Assembly: GCA_948567375.1 (NCBI GenBank)
Contig: OX419760.1
Location: 60,260,911 to 60,324,910 of the forward strand
Length of the DNA: 64,000 nt
From: Lunularia cruciata
Taxonomy: Eukaryota > Streptophyta > Marchantiopsida > Lunulariales > Lunulariaceae
Direction of reading: 5' to 3'
Position 1 is the first letter of the stretch. Each line of letters starts with the position of its first letter. This document shows, piece by piece, positions 1 to 10,665 of this stretch. The notes under the pieces were generated by a model. It had not been told where the DNA came from. It did no database searches and saw only the letters and a program-made list of their open reading frames with translations. The position numbers and the translations under genes were made by a program.

Positions 1-816
1 GCAAAGAATAGCAGGAGCATTAGGTGGAGGTGAAGGAGTAGTTCCACCTCAACATTATTGGGTAGAAATGCCACACATGGGTGGACCAGTACCGATGGAA
101 TTAGGCAACCTTTGATTCCGGGATCAAGGAGCACGACCGCTTCAAGGGGAGCGGGGACGGGTAGAAGAACAAAGAGATGGAGTCCCACAAGGAGAAGGGA
201 CTCGAGGAGAACAACACCGTTGTTACAATTGTGACCGTATTGGGCACATATCTACCAATTGTCACACTCATTTCCCTAAAAGCCCTCGGCCTTCATACAA
301 GCGATCTTTGAACAACATGGAGAGGCACATTGAAAAGGAGGAGGTGGAAATCACTTTGGAAAACAAAGATCACCAATAAATGTACCTCGCGGCCTTACTG
401 GCTCAATAAGGAAGCAAAGAAGCAAGGGAAGGAAGAAGAATAATGTGCAAAGATCCCGAAAGGCAACCTCACAATTGATTGTCATGAATGGAATCCTAGA
501 AGGTAATCAAGTGAGAATATTAATAGATCCGGGAGCAACAGAGGATTTCTTGTCTTGCTCTATTGCAATAAGATTGGGATGGATCTAAAGAGAGATGGGA
601 GTGAAGAAGTAGAGTTACCAAATGGGCAAACAGAGAGGATTGAATCATTAACTAGACGGGTAACCCTCTCTATAGGAGAATATTAGGAAGCAATTGAGTG
701 GCGAGTGATACAATTAGCTCGTTATGATGCAATTTTAGGCATGCCATGGATGGAGCAGTACAACCCTATGGTGGATTGGAGGAAGAAAGTAGTGAGAACC
801 CACCAATAGTCAATCA
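1..816 (+). pseudogene. Element A gag C-terminus and aspartic protease, degenerate
   Basis: A CCHC zinc knuckle (CYNC, then GH, then C; CX2CX4HX4C) reads at 221-262. It is the nucleic-acid-binding motif of retroviral-type Gag. A protease-like segment follows near 480-580 with ILIDPGATEDFL, where DPGA replaces the usual DSGA or DTGA of the active site. Stops interrupt the frame throughout. The protease would normally cleave the Gag-Pol polyprotein inside virus-like particles. The order and the downstream RT make the assignment secure, but this copy cannot be functional. Confidence 0.75.
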
Positions 817-2330
817 TTGGGGTTTAAAGAAAAATCACATAGGCAGAAACTACCTCTATATGTCATAAGGACGGCAATTGTCTGTAAGACCGATAGATGT
901 TTTATAGGTCTAATAAGAGAAGTCCAGAGTGCACAACTCAATGGACAAATTCCTGAGAAATTGAAGGATGTGGTGGATGAGTTTCAAGATGTCTTTCCCA
1001 ATGATCTACCTTTAGGATTACCACCAAAAAGGTGAGTAGATCACAAAATTGAGACACTCCTAGGGAAGACACCTCCTTGTAAGGCCCCATATCGCCTATC
1101 ACTTCATGAGTTGGAGGAGTGTAAGACTCAAATTGAGGAGATGTTGCAGAAAGGGTTCATCCAACCTAGCATATCACCATATGGGGCCCTTGTCTTGTTT
1201 GTGAAGAAGAAGGATGGTATAATGCGCATGTACATTGACTATCGAGGTCTCAATCAACAAATAATGAAGAACAAATACCCCTTACCTCGCATGGATGACC
1301 TGTTTAATCAACTCCATGGAGCGAGATACTTCACCAAACTAGACTTGCGGAGCGGTTAAATCAAATCCGAATGGCAGAGGAGGATGTGTACAAAACTGAC
1401 TTTTGAACCAGGTATGGCCACTTTGAGTATCTTATGATGCCTTTTGGCCTCACCAATGCACCTGCCACTTTCATGAGTCTAATGAATGACATATTTTGTC
1501 CATACTTGGATAAGTCTGTTATCATCTTCTTGGATGATATCTTAGTATATAGTAGCACGATGACATAACACAAACAATATCTACAAAAGGTCCTCCAGAT
1601 TCTAAGACAAAATCAATTGTACGCCAAAATCTCAAAGTGTGAGTTTGGCAAGTTTGAAGTAGACTACTTGGGGTATAGAGTAAGTGTAGAGGGCATTCAA
1701 GTATTGACAGATAAAATAGAGGTCATTCAAAAATGGAGTGCCCTAGAAGATTAGACTCAACTTAAGAGCTTCTTGGGGTTAACGGGATTCTATTGTAGAT
1801 TTGTCAAAGACTTCTCCAAGGTTGCATAACTTTCAACGACACTACCTAGCAAGAGGAAGAAGTGGACATGGGGTACTGCACAAGAGTTGGCCCTTCAAGA
1901 ATTGAAAGCCGCCTTGCTACATGCACCAATCTTGAAGTGGTATGACCCAAAATGTCCAATCAAGTTAGCTATAGATGCATCAAGCATAGCCATAGGAGCA
2001 GTCCTACAACAAGAGTGGCATGACGGATGGCATCCAATTGCATATTTCTCTCAAAAGTTGTTACCGGCAGAGCGCAACTACCACACCACAAAACAAGAAG
2101 AGTTGGCCATCGTTCTAGCAACCAAGCATTGGAAGCACTACTTGGACAAGAAGGCATTTGTAGTAGAGACAGACCACAAACCTCTAGTCTACCTCAAGAC
2201 ACAGAAGGATCTATCTTGTCGCCAAATTTGGTGGATAGAGTGGCGACAACACTTCAACATGACAATCACCTATGTGGAAGGTAAGAAGCAACTTGCAGAT
2301 GCATTCACCTGCATGCCAATGGCAAACAAC
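817..2330 (+). pseudogene. Element A reverse transcriptase and RNase H, degenerate
   Basis: RT segments: a linker at 817-1,035; [16 protein letters not shown] within 1,111-1,359; then, after a frameshift, [12 protein letters not shown] and the catalytic FLDD motif (FLDDILVYS) near 1,525. The RT connection continues with KCEFGKFEVDYLG and FLGLTGFY, broken by in-frame stops near 1,753 and 1,827. RNase H follows from 1,887, with LAIDASSIAIGAVLQQ, KQEELAIV, TDHKPLVY and LADAF giving the D-E-D-D order. The domain order and sequence are those of chromovirus pol. Stops and frameshifts make it a pseudogene. The same domains occur in inverted orientation in element B, which helps confirm the frames. 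Confidence 0.88.
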
Positions 2331-3542
2331 TTGGTGGCAGAGGTTAAGATTAACCATGAATTTTGGCAAGAGATTCTGGCTGCTACAAAAACTGATCCAC
2401 AGATTGTAGAAGCACAATCATCCAAAGGTGTCACCAGCACCCAAGGACTCACCTTTTGGGATGGCAAATTATGGATCCCAAATGTCCCAGAATTACGTAC
2501 CACCATTCTAGCAGAATGTCATGATTTGGCTATTGCAGCTCATGTCGGAGTGGACAAGACCTTGGATGTAGTCAAGCACCATTACTATTGGCCCAAGATG
2601 AGCAACGGCGTGATGGACTATGTGCGTAGCTGCCTACTTTGTCAATAGAACAAAGCTTCTAATCAAGCTTCTGTAGTGCTCCTTCAACCTCTCCCCACTC
2701 CTACCCAACATTGGGAACAAGTGAGTATGGATCTCATCTGTGAATTACCCAAGACCACCTCAGGGTTTGACTCCATTGTGGTCTTTGTGGACCGGCTCAG
2801 CGAAATGATTCATGTACGCCCTACGACCAAGGAGGTGACCGCTCCACAACTAGCTCAATTATACTTAGATGCATTCTTTGCTCACCATGGTTTGTCTAGA
2901 GTACTCATCACTGATAGAGGCACCCAATTCACCAGTTTGTTTTGGCAAACACTCTTTGGTTTCTTCAAAACCAAGTTGGCCATGTCCACAGCTTACCACC
3001 CACAAATAGATGGCCAAACAGAGCCGTATGATTGAAGACATGTTACGCGGCTTCACCTTAGAAGAGCAAGAGAGGTGGGACACCTCACTCCCATTGGTGG
3101 AATTCGCTTACAACAATTCAGTGAATGCATCCACCCAGGTCACTCCATTCTTCCTCATGTATGGTGAGCATCCCTTCACACCTTCTAGCTTGATGAAGAT
3201 CCGTCCAATGGCTACCAAGGTCGATGCAGTCAACACATTTGTTTCTAGAATCCAACAAGGTGTGGAGAGCGCCAAGCACAAATTACAAATTGCACAAAAT
3301 AGACAGAAGGAGTATGCTGATGCACACTGTAGGCACATGGAGTTCAATGTTGGGGATCAAGTGTGGCTATCGACAACCAACCTCACATTAGTTGGCTCTT
3401 GTAAGCTCAGACCTTGTTCTATTGGGCCTTTCTCAATTCTTTGTCGTATCGGCACTGTGGCCTATCACCTTGAGCAACCACCACACATGAAGATCCATCC
3501 AGTGTTCCATATCTCCCTACTATGCATATATGCTCCCCGATC
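2331..3542 (+). pseudogene. Element A integrase, degenerate
   Basis: The zinc-binding part reads ECHD, AAHVGVDKT, then SCLLC (HHCC type) up to 2,648, where a TAG follows SCLLCQ. The catalytic core runs from 2,676: the first Asp in SMDLICELPK, the second in ITDRGTQFTS, and the glutamate in DGQTEP near 3,010-3,025, where the frame shifts. The C-terminal domain (FNVGDQVWLS, KLRPCSIGPFSIL) continues to 3,542. Integrase inserts the cDNA into chromosomes. The domain is cut by element C just after LLCIYAPR, and its continuation resumes at 11,345. Confidence 0.88.
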
Positions 3543-4221
3543 TGTGAGCCGGCCTGTCTCTCACTCAGGATGAACCTCTGATGGCTATTATGGTAGCGCA
3601 CCATGGACTAAGAAGGCAAGGAACCCCAACTCCATCATACTCCTCCAAGGCTAACACTCCAAGACTCAAGACATTGCTCACTAGAGGACTCAATGAGAGA
3701 GAGATAGTTGCAAATGAAAGGATGATGAGTACCTCCTCACTCCTTGTTTATATACTTGTGAAATAGTTACGTACCAAAGTTACTAATTACCATAGTAACT
3801 CAAGTTACTAGACTAAAAGTCAAGTAAAGTCAAAAAGTAGAAAGGAATATCCATTCACATGGGCATATTCCCCTTATCTTGACCCAACCACTAAAGCAAG
3901 GATTCCTTCACATGGGCTATCCTTGGACTAAAGAAGAATCCAAAACAAAAAGGCTTGCGGGCCCAAGAGTTCTCAACTCTTTCCCCAAAGCCAAACACCT
4001 AGGAATAATACCAAGTCAACACACTAAAATCCAAAATAGTGGTGCTCATCTTTTCTACTTCCTCTAAAGTAAGGTCCTATCTATCTTAGCTATGACTAAC
4101 TTTAGCTAACCATGACTAATATAGAACCATCCTTTATCTCTATATAAATAATATCTCTTAAGTACTTGTAATACCAAGCTAAATATCACAATACCACACA
4201 CATGCACAAATGGGTGTTACA
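3543..4221 (-). repeat. 3' LTR of element C
   Basis: 679 bp, matching 10,666-11,344 except for four single-base differences. In element orientation it starts TGTAACACCC and ends GGCTCACA. A TATA-like TTATTTATATAG sits about 110 bp from its start. The ORFs readable on the plus strand inside it are chance frames, identical in the two LTRs. Confidence 0.95.
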
Positions 4222-4269
4222 TTTACCCCTGGACTAAGTTTTCACTTTGTCCTCAAAGTGAAGGTCTCT
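4222..4269 (-). other. Polypurine tract and 3' untranslated stretch of element C
   Basis: In element orientation the bases just before the 3' LTR read AGTCCAGGGGTAAA and are followed by TGTAAC. This is a short purine-rich tract at the place expected for plus-strand DNA priming. The Gag-Pol stop codon lies at 4,270. Confidence 0.6.
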
Positions 4270-7200
4270 CTACCTTCTATGGTACATCTTCAACTTATCA
4301 TGGTTAATCCTATCAAAGTGTCTTCCTCCCAACTCCTTGAGATCATAGGTGTAATTGCCCCACACCTTCTCTACTATGAAAGGTCCAAAGTACTTAGGCA
4401 AAAACTTCTTTTGCACTCTCTTGAATCGAATGGAATCAAACAACATTACCCAATCACCTTCTTTGAAAGGCTCCACCTTCTTCTTGCCTTGCCTCTTGTC
4501 ATAGCTCTCCTTTTGTTTCCTTTGGGCTTGCTCCACTCGAACCATAGCAACTGCTCTTGCCTCTTCCAACTCCATGAGTTGATCCTTCCTTGACTTCCCT
4601 GCATCACTTCCTTGTGCTTTCTTCAATCTTCTATGAATGCTTTGGAAGGTAGGAAGATCAAAGTGAATAGGTAAGGTAGACTCAATACCATACACCAATT
4701 GGAATGGAGAATATCCAGTGGAAGTCTTCATGGTTGTCCTATACTCCCACAAAACTGCATGAATCCTCTTGTCCCAATGATGTTTAGCCCCCTCCATTTC
4801 TGCATCTTTGGCCAACATCATGCACAAGGTCTGATTGGTTCTCTCTGCCAAGCCATTGGAATTTGGCTTATAGGATGTAGTTACTCTATGTGTGATAGAG
4901 AAATGTCGTAGCATGGCTGTAGTAATGCTTCCTGTAAACTCTCCTCCTCTATCAGAAACCAACTCCAAAGGGCATCCAAACCTAGTGATAATGCGTTCAT
5001 AAAGAAATCTACCCACTTCATCTTCATTCTTGTCCCTCAATGGTCTAGCCTCAACCCACTTGGTAAGGTAATCAGTAACTACCACAATGTACCGATTGTT
5101 CCTTGGGGTTCTATTGAGAGGTCCTACAAAATCAATTCCCCACTTCTCAAAAGGTCCTAGCAATGGAATTGATCTAAGTGGTGGAGTGGATGTAGACTTT
5201 CTAGCAAAAGCTTGACAAACATGACAAGTTTTGCAATAATCAAGACAATCCTTGAAAATCCCTCTCCAATGGTAACCTGCATCTAGAATCTTGAAAGCAG
5301 TCACCTTTCCTGCAAAGTGTCCTCCACATACTAAACCTTCATGAAACTCCTTTATGAGTAGGATAGACTCTTCCTTACCCACTGCTCTTCGAAGTAGACC
5401 ATCTGCTCCTTGGTGAAAAAGAATATCCTCCACCATTGTGTAAGGTCTAGATCTTGCTACAAGGGCCTTCCTCTCCCTAGCATGCATCCCTTCTGGATAG
5501 TTACCTCTTGTCACAAAATCCACAATCTCCTTGTACTCCATTGGAATCTCTTGAGTGACTGAGATTGTCATGAGCTCCTCATCCAGGAAGGAATCATCTA
5601 CTGGCTCATCTCCATCATGATCATAGGCTCTAGATAACAAATCAGCATTTGCATGTTTCTTTCCTGGCCTATCCTCAATTGTGTAGTCATACTCAGACAA
5701 GAGTATCATCCACCTTGCTAGTCTCCCTTCAACATTAGGCTTGTTGAAGATGTACTTCAAAGCCTTGTGATCCGTGACAATTGTGGCTTTCCCTCCAATC
5801 AAGTAGTGTCTAAACTTCTTGAGACCAAAGATCACTGCCAACCCTTCTCTCTCTGTGACAGAGTAGTTCTTCTCTGCTGAAACCATCTGCCTACTAGCAT
5901 AAGCTATTGGATGATCATGCCCATCTTGGTCTAATTGACTAAGAGTGCATCCTATAGCTACATTAGAAGCATCAGTGTAGAGGATGAAAGGCTTACTCCA
6001 ATCAGGTTTAGCAAGAATTGGAGCTACAACAAGGGATTGCTTGAGCTCCTCAAAAGCTTTGAGAGCCTCCTTGTCTTCCAAAATCACCATGTAATCTACA
6101 CCCTTCTTCATGTAGATGGTCAATGCATAAGCCTTGTTGGAAAATGAGAAGATGAACCTCCTATAGTACCCAACCATTCCCAAGAATTGGCGTAACTTTG
6201 TCAAGCTTGAAGGGAATGGAAGGTCTGAGATTTTCCTCACCTTCTCAGGATCAACTGCTATTCCATCCTTGGAGATGATGTGCCCCAAAAGTAGACCTTC
6301 TTCACATCCAAAAATGCACTTCTCTGGGTTGAGTGATGCATTTGCCTCATCCAAGCGTTGCAAGACTTTGATTAGGTGCTCAAAGTGCTCCTCCTTGCTC
6401 CCATAGACACAAAAGTCATCAATGAAATCTCTCACAAATTTCCCAATGAAAGGTTCAAATACCTTGTTCATGAACCGTTGGAATGTGGCTGGAGCATTGC
6501 AAAGCCCAAAAGGCATGACCTTGAAAGCGTAAGTTCCCCAAGGTGTGGTGAATGTGGTGAGTTGTTGATCCTTTGGTGCAATCTTTATTTGGTTATATCC
6601 ACTATAACCATCTCCAAAACTGTACCTCTCATGACCTGCAACCTCCTCCAAGATCTCATCAATGAATGGCAATGGGTAGTAGTCCTTCTTGGTAACAGCA
6701 TTAAGCTTCTTGTAATCCACACATACCCGAAGCTTGCCATTCTTTTTCTTCACAATGACAATTGGAGACACCCATTCTGAATTCTCCACCTCAAAGATAA
6801 ATCCAGCCTCTTTGAGCTTATCAATCTCCTCCTTCACAACCAAAGATATTGGTGGGCTAATGCGACGTTGCTTTTGGCGGATTGGTCTTGCATGTGACTC
6901 CACCTCTATCTTGTGCTCCTCCAAGGTGACTTCCTTCAAATCCTTGTAACTAAAAGCAAACACATGGATGAACTTGCGGAAAATCTCCTCAAATCTCACC
7001 TTCTCCTCCTTGGTAACATTTGGGCCATACTTGAGGGTAGATAACCTTCTCTCTACCTCCTCAAGTGTCAATGGTGATTTATCTGGGTCCTTCAAAACCT
7101 CTGGCTTAGGTGCAAAATCCATAGCACATAAAGGATACACATCTGAATCAGATTCAGATTCATCCTCCTCCGTGGAAGTCTCCTCTTCCATGCTTGTGTC

Positions 7201-9096
7201 CACACCTGAAGCTCCTCCTTCAGAATCTGATTCCCAATAATCAGAAGATGGGGTATCTGAATGTGAAGTGTTGGTGGTGTTAGTCACAGGAACAGTGACT
7301 CTATGGTTTGATGGCCCAATCCTTAAGTACCCTTTGTGCCATCGATCAGTTGTGCGTGCTGCTCTCAACCATGGCCTCCCAAGAAGTAAGTCATAGCTTG
7401 AATCCTTCAAGACTTGGAAAGTCATGAGATTTTGGACTCCCATAACTGAAACTACCACCTTATCCATCACTCCTACTGGTCGAACTTGTTGCTTGTTTGC
7501 CATGCTCACCACAAATGTTGAAGGTCTTGAGGGTATCATACCCAACTTCTTCATCAACCTTTCTGACATGGCATTCACTGCTGATCCTCCATCAACCAAT
7601 GCATCCTTGATGTTGTGACCATTCACTCTCACATCAATCTTGGAGGCATATTCACAAGCCTCCCATGGTGCTGGCTTGGCATCCACCACCCCCATTGATA
7701 CTGGAACTTTTGCCTTCTTCTTCTTCTTGCTCCTTGTAGAACTCAAACCACCTCTAAGCTCCTTTCTCAAGGTAGGGTTCAAAGCAATTAATTGGCCCAC
7801 TGTGATGTTAGCCTTGTGACTACCAACATCCTCCAACACATTGTAGTTCCATTGTTGCTTTGAGATCAAGAAGTCCTCCATCCCCAACTTCTTCCTTGGA
7901 GTCTTTGTTGTTGATGGTGTTGAGATGCGAGTGCTCCTAGTAGACATAGGAGTATCCTTGCTTGAAGTAAATCCTTGAGAAGAGTGAACATCCTCTGCAA
8001 AACGAGCTCTCTTCTTCTCTTGTGCCAAAAGCTCCAAATTAAGACCCTTGGAGTTTGAGCACTCTCCTTTCTCATACTTGCTCTCAACCACATCTATGGA
8101 TGCTATCCCCTTACCTTTGTTGGGATTAGGAGCCACTTGGGTTTCACTACCTCCCTCTTTCCCTCTATTGGCTCCCTCATAACCCCTTCCTCCATGGTAA
8201 GTGGAATTTGGGCAATTCCTTTGGATATGGCCTCTTCCTCCACAACCAAAACAATTTCTATCATTGAAATTGTTGGCTGGTTGGCCTCCTCTATATGGAT
8301 AGTTTCCATAACTCCTAGGTCCTCTCCCTACATTCTGATCCACCTCTCTCTTCTCCCATAGTTGCACCACATTGATCTTGAGATCCGCAAGTTGTTCTGT
8401 GATGGTTTGGAGTGGATCTTTTGGTGGAGGTGCAAGAATTGGAGCAACTACTACTTGTGGTGCAACCCTTGTCACCAAAGTATCAAAAGTTCCACCATAC
8501 TTGTAGCCTTGAGGAGGATGCACAACCTCCTTCACCACCAAATCACTCTCATCCCCTTCCAAACTCTCCTCCATACGAATTGCGATCTTGATAGCTTCAA
8601 CCTTGGAAGAAGGTTTCTCATATCTCACCTTGCTTCTAATTTGTGGTCTCAATCCTCCCACAAAATTCTTGGTGAGCATGGCCCCTATGCCAATCATTGT
8701 AGTCTCCACATCATCCCCACCCTTCCTCAACACTATGCGAAATCTGGACTCCAACTTTTCCACTCTTTCCACATAGACCCTCACTTTCTCTCCATCTCCT
8801 TGCTTGAGAAATGTAACCTCACTCATCAATCTCTCATAACTCTCATCAGGAAGAAAGTTCTCAATGAGTGCTGAAGTCAAAGTCTCCCAAGACTCCTCTT
8901 CCCCCTCTCTCCTCTCTCTCTTTTGGTATTCTGACTCATACCATGTAAGTGCTGCATCCTCAAAGAAATCTGGTAATAATGAGGCCCACTCATTCTTCCT
9001 CCTCTCATTGTTTCCTATGCAAGCTCTCTTGAAGTCTCTCACAAAGGCCTCCACATCTTCTCCATCCTTGCCAAAGAAAACCGGAAGTTTCCCCAT
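4270..9096 (-). CDS. Gag-Pol polyprotein of element C (1,608 aa, open)
   Basis: Gag occupies about residues 1-330, with a CCHC knuckle at 282-295 (CFGCGGRGHIQRNC). The protease is near 495-580: active site VDGGS at 501-505, and LLGRPWL at 571-577. RT spans about 740-960: YKKLNAV, D829, MPFGLCNAPATF, and the catalytic FIDD at 891-894. RNase H follows with D1042, E1084, D1109 and D1152. Integrase has H1252, H1260, C1291 and C1294, then D1322, D1382 and E1418 (a DDX35E triad) and a GPF motif near 1,571. There is no chromodomain. All catalytic residues are present and no stop interrupts the frame, so it may be translatable. The start is the first ATG of the frame, at the beginning of recognisable Gag. 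Gag and Pol share one frame, so no frameshift is needed. Confidence 0.95.
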   Translation of the reverse strand: MGKLPVFFGKDGEDVEAFVRDFKRACIGNNERRKNEWASLLPDFFEDAALTWYESEYQKRERREGEEESWETLTSALIENFLPDESYERLMSEVTFLKQGDGEKVRVYVERVEKLESRFRIVLRKGGDDVETTMIGIGAMLTKNFVGGLRPQIRSKVRYEKPSSKVEAIKIAIRMEESLEGDESDLVVKEVVHPPQGYKYGGTFDTLVTRVAPQVVVAPILAPPPKDPLQTITEQLADLKINVVQLWEKREVDQNVGRGPRSYGNYPYRGGQPANNFNDRNCFGCGGRGHIQRNCPNSTYHGGRGYEGANRGKEGGSETQVAPNPNKGKGIASIDVVESKYEKGECSNSKGLNLELLAQEKKRARFAEDVHSSQGFTSSKDTPMSTRSTRISTPSTTKTPRKKLGMEDFLISKQQWNYNVLEDVGSHKANITVGQLIALNPTLRKELRGGLSSTRSKKKKKAKVPVSMGVVDAKPAPWEACEYASKIDVRVNGHNIKDALVDGGSAVNAMSERLMKKLGMIPSRPSTFVVSMANKQQVRPVGVMDKVVVSVMGVQNLMTFQVLKDSSYDLLLGRPWLRAARTTDRWHKGYLRIGPSNHRVTVPVTNTTNTSHSDTPSSDYWESDSEGGASGVDTSMEEETSTEEDESESDSDVYPLCAMDFAPKPEVLKDPDKSPLTLEEVERRLSTLKYGPNVTKEEKVRFEEIFRKFIHVFAFSYKDLKEVTLEEHKIEVESHARPIRQKQRRISPPISLVVKEEIDKLKEAGFIFEVENSEWVSPIVIVKKKNGKLRVCVDYKKLNAVTKKDYYPLPFIDEILEEVAGHERYSFGDGYSGYNQIKIAPKDQQLTTFTTPWGTYAFKVMPFGLCNAPATFQRFMNKVFEPFIGKFVRDFIDDFCVYGSKEEHFEHLIKVLQRLDEANASLNPEKCIFGCEEGLLLGHIISKDGIAVDPEKVRKISDLPFPSSLTKLRQFLGMVGYYRRFIFSFSNKAYALTIYMKKGVDYMVILEDKEALKAFEELKQSLVVAPILAKPDWSKPFILYTDASNVAIGCTLSQLDQDGHDHPIAYASRQMVSAEKNYSVTEREGLAVIFGLKKFRHYLIGGKATIVTDHKALKYIFNKPNVEGRLARWMILLSEYDYTIEDRPGKKHANADLLSRAYDHDGDEPVDDSFLDEELMTISVTQEIPMEYKEIVDFVTRGNYPEGMHARERKALVARSRPYTMVEDILFHQGADGLLRRAVGKEESILLIKEFHEGLVCGGHFAGKVTAFKILDAGYHWRGIFKDCLDYCKTCHVCQAFARKSTSTPPLRSIPLLGPFEKWGIDFVGPLNRTPRNNRYIVVVTDYLTKWVEARPLRDKNEDEVGRFLYERIITRFGCPLELVSDRGGEFTGSITTAMLRHFSITHRVTTSYKPNSNGLAERTNQTLCMMLAKDAEMEGAKHHWDKRIHAVLWEYRTTMKTSTGYSPFQLVYGIESTLPIHFDLPTFQSIHRRLKKAQGSDAGKSRKDQLMELEEARAVAMVRVEQAQRKQKESYDKRQGKKKVEPFKEGDWVMLFDSIRFKRVQKKFLPKYFGPFIVEKVWGNYTYDLKELGGRHFDRINHDKLKMYHRR

Positions 9097-9331
9097 CTTA
9101 ACCCCTCACTATCTTTCTTTTCTCTTAATTTTTTTTTTCTCTTTTCTTTTCTCTCACTCTATTACTAATAGAGTATATACATGACTAACACCATCTGAGA
9201 ATAATCCACTCTAGGGAACACAAAAGGTTCAGGTTGCTCCAAGATTTCTATAGCAACATCAAATCCTAGAGTGCATATTAATCTAACTCTCATGGATAGT
9301 TTATCCATAAGTTGAAAGATTATCTCCATCA
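9097..9331 (-). other. Element C spacer between leader ORF and Gag-Pol
   Basis: 235 bp with no gene. It contains a strongly purine-rich stretch in element orientation (plus-strand T/C-rich at about 9,110-9,160). Confidence 0.6.
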
Positions 9332-9829
9332 CTAATCTTGAGAACTAGCTGATGAAGGTGGTAGTATTTCTGTAGCTGTACTAAGACTCTCTCCAAGATC
9401 CTTCACCAAAGTTTCCAAAAGTGCTTTTACTCCACTACACTCATGTCCTTTTGGAAATCCTTCAACTCCACAAACCTCACACAACTCCTTGGTCTTAGAT
9501 CTTCTCCCTCCCAATCTTGGTGAAGAAGGTCCAACATGCAAACCCAAGTCAAGTAAGCCTCTCCTTTCCCTCAATCTCTTGCTCTCAAAGGTTAATGGAC
9601 ATGAACTTGCCTTATGTCCCTTCTCTCCACATAGAAAGCACTTAGACTCACTCTTTCCTCCAAGTGGTGTAGGTTTTTGGATCCTCTCAACACTCTCTTC
9701 AAATTCTATTGTAAACTCTCTTTTCCTCAAATCCACCCCTACAATCACCTCAAACCCTTGGGGAACTTTGCATAATCTCAATTTCCACTCTTGATGACCC
9801 TCCATGTTCCCAAAGATGAATCTAAACAC
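9332..9829 (-). CDS. Leader ORF of element C with CCHC zinc knuckle (165 aa)
   Basis: An open frame on the element's coding strand, between PBS and Gag-Pol. It carries a perfect CX2CX4HX4C knuckle at residues 64-77 (CFLCGEKGHKASSC) and a second Cys/His cluster at 117-131 (CEVC, GHEC). A 5' ORF before gag is known in some Tat-lineage elements such as Ogre. This one is distinct from the Gag knuckle 1 kb downstream. The conserved motif and its survival beside an intact pol argue that it is a real product, probably a nucleic-acid-binding accessory protein. Its function is unknown. It could also be an exon of a spliced leader. Confidence 0.6.
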   Translation of the reverse strand: MFRFIFGNMEGHQEWKLRLCKVPQGFEVIVGVDLRKREFTIEFEESVERIQKPTPLGGKSESKCFLCGEKGHKASSCPLTFESKRLRERRGLLDLGLHVGPSSPRLGGRRSKTKELCEVCGVEGFPKGHECSGVKALLETLVKDLGESLSTATEILPPSSASSQD

Positions 9830-10453
9830 TCAAACATGCTTTTTGTTGATCTCAAACTTCTCATGCATGAGATCTCCACTCTGCAGAATTGACCCTTCCT
9901 CACAATGTCACTCAAATCTCCCAACTAATATGTCACAGTCCTCTGAAATTTTCCACACTTGATCACAACTCTAGGGCGTCCCTCCCTGCAAAATTTTAGA
10001 TCTTTTCATCGAGCCATTTGGCCTAGACACCTTTCTATTCAGCACCCATATTTCAGATTTGGTCTGAAAACCACCCCCCTCACTTCAAAAACTCATAACG
10101 CATTGCGCAAAAATGATCTCTCTCTAATTTTTGTGGCACCAGGTAGGATACAATGCACTGAATTTTCTTGGAAATTTTCAGGACAATTCACTAAAAATTA
10201 AAGAAATGGCAGACTCTGTACAATTTTCCAGAGAGCATGCAGTTGCGGGAGCACTTTACCCTATCAACTTTCAAAAATTCTAGCCCAGTGCGCATAAAAG
10301 CTCTCTCAATAATTTCAAGTGTGCTAACTGAAAGATAACCCAAGCTATCATGTGTAGAAATCTTAAGTCTAGATCTCAAACTTGAGATTTTGCCCAAAAT
10401 CACCTTAATCCCCAAAATCTGCAATCCACCTCACACAATCTCTCCAATTCCTC
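9830..10453 (-). other. Element C 5' leader, no gene seen
   Basis: Untranslated leader between a small 5' ORF and the zinc-knuckle ORF. I see no motif or repeat; short frames on either strand look random. Confidence 0.5.
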
Positions 10454-10624
10454 TCATGTGTACAAGATGTATAAAATCACCTCAAAGACATCATAATGAA
10501 CTACAGGGTATACAAATGGATCTTGGTTCTCTAACATAAGTTCAGCCCTCTCCTCTCCTAATGTTCTCTCCAAGTGAGCTCTCATAGCCTCCTTCTGCCT
10601 AATGTAGAATTGGACGCGGAACAT
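10454..10624 (-). CDS. Possible small leader ORF of element C (56 aa)
   Basis: The first ATG after the primer-binding site opens a frame beginning MFRVQFYIRQ and ending YILYT. Its charged central part (HLERTLGEERAELM) could form a helix. It matches no family I know. Its start (MFRVQF) loosely resembles that of the downstream zinc-knuckle ORF (MFRFIF), so the two might be parts of one spliced or decayed leader protein. It may be only an upstream ORF. Confidence 0.3.
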   Translation of the reverse strand: MFRVQFYIRQKEAMRAHLERTLGEERAELMLENQDPFVYPVVHYDVFEVILYILYT

Positions 10625-10643
10625 TATCTTGCCTTCTAGAGAG

Positions 10644-10662
10644 GTCCCGGCAACGGAACCAA
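10644..10662 (-). promoter_or_regulatory. Primer-binding site of element C (tRNA-Asp-like)
   Basis: Three bases inside the 5' LTR the element strand reads TGGTTCCGTTGCCGGGACC. The core CCGTTGCCGGG matches the tRNA-Asp-type site (TGGCGCCGTTGCCGGGGA) used by many Tat and Athila elements, with a few mismatches. It would prime minus-strand DNA synthesis. Confidence 0.7.
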
Positions 10663-10665
10663 AAA

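Noticed and set aside
3581-4067. Two plus-strand frames of 61 and 62 codons, repeated identically at 10,704-11,190
   Set aside because: They fall inside the two LTRs of element C; their repetition reflects LTR identity, not gene conservation.
8362-8874. Plus-strand frame of 170 codons
   Set aside because: It lies antisense to the intact Gag-Pol of element C and has no motif; a shadow frame.
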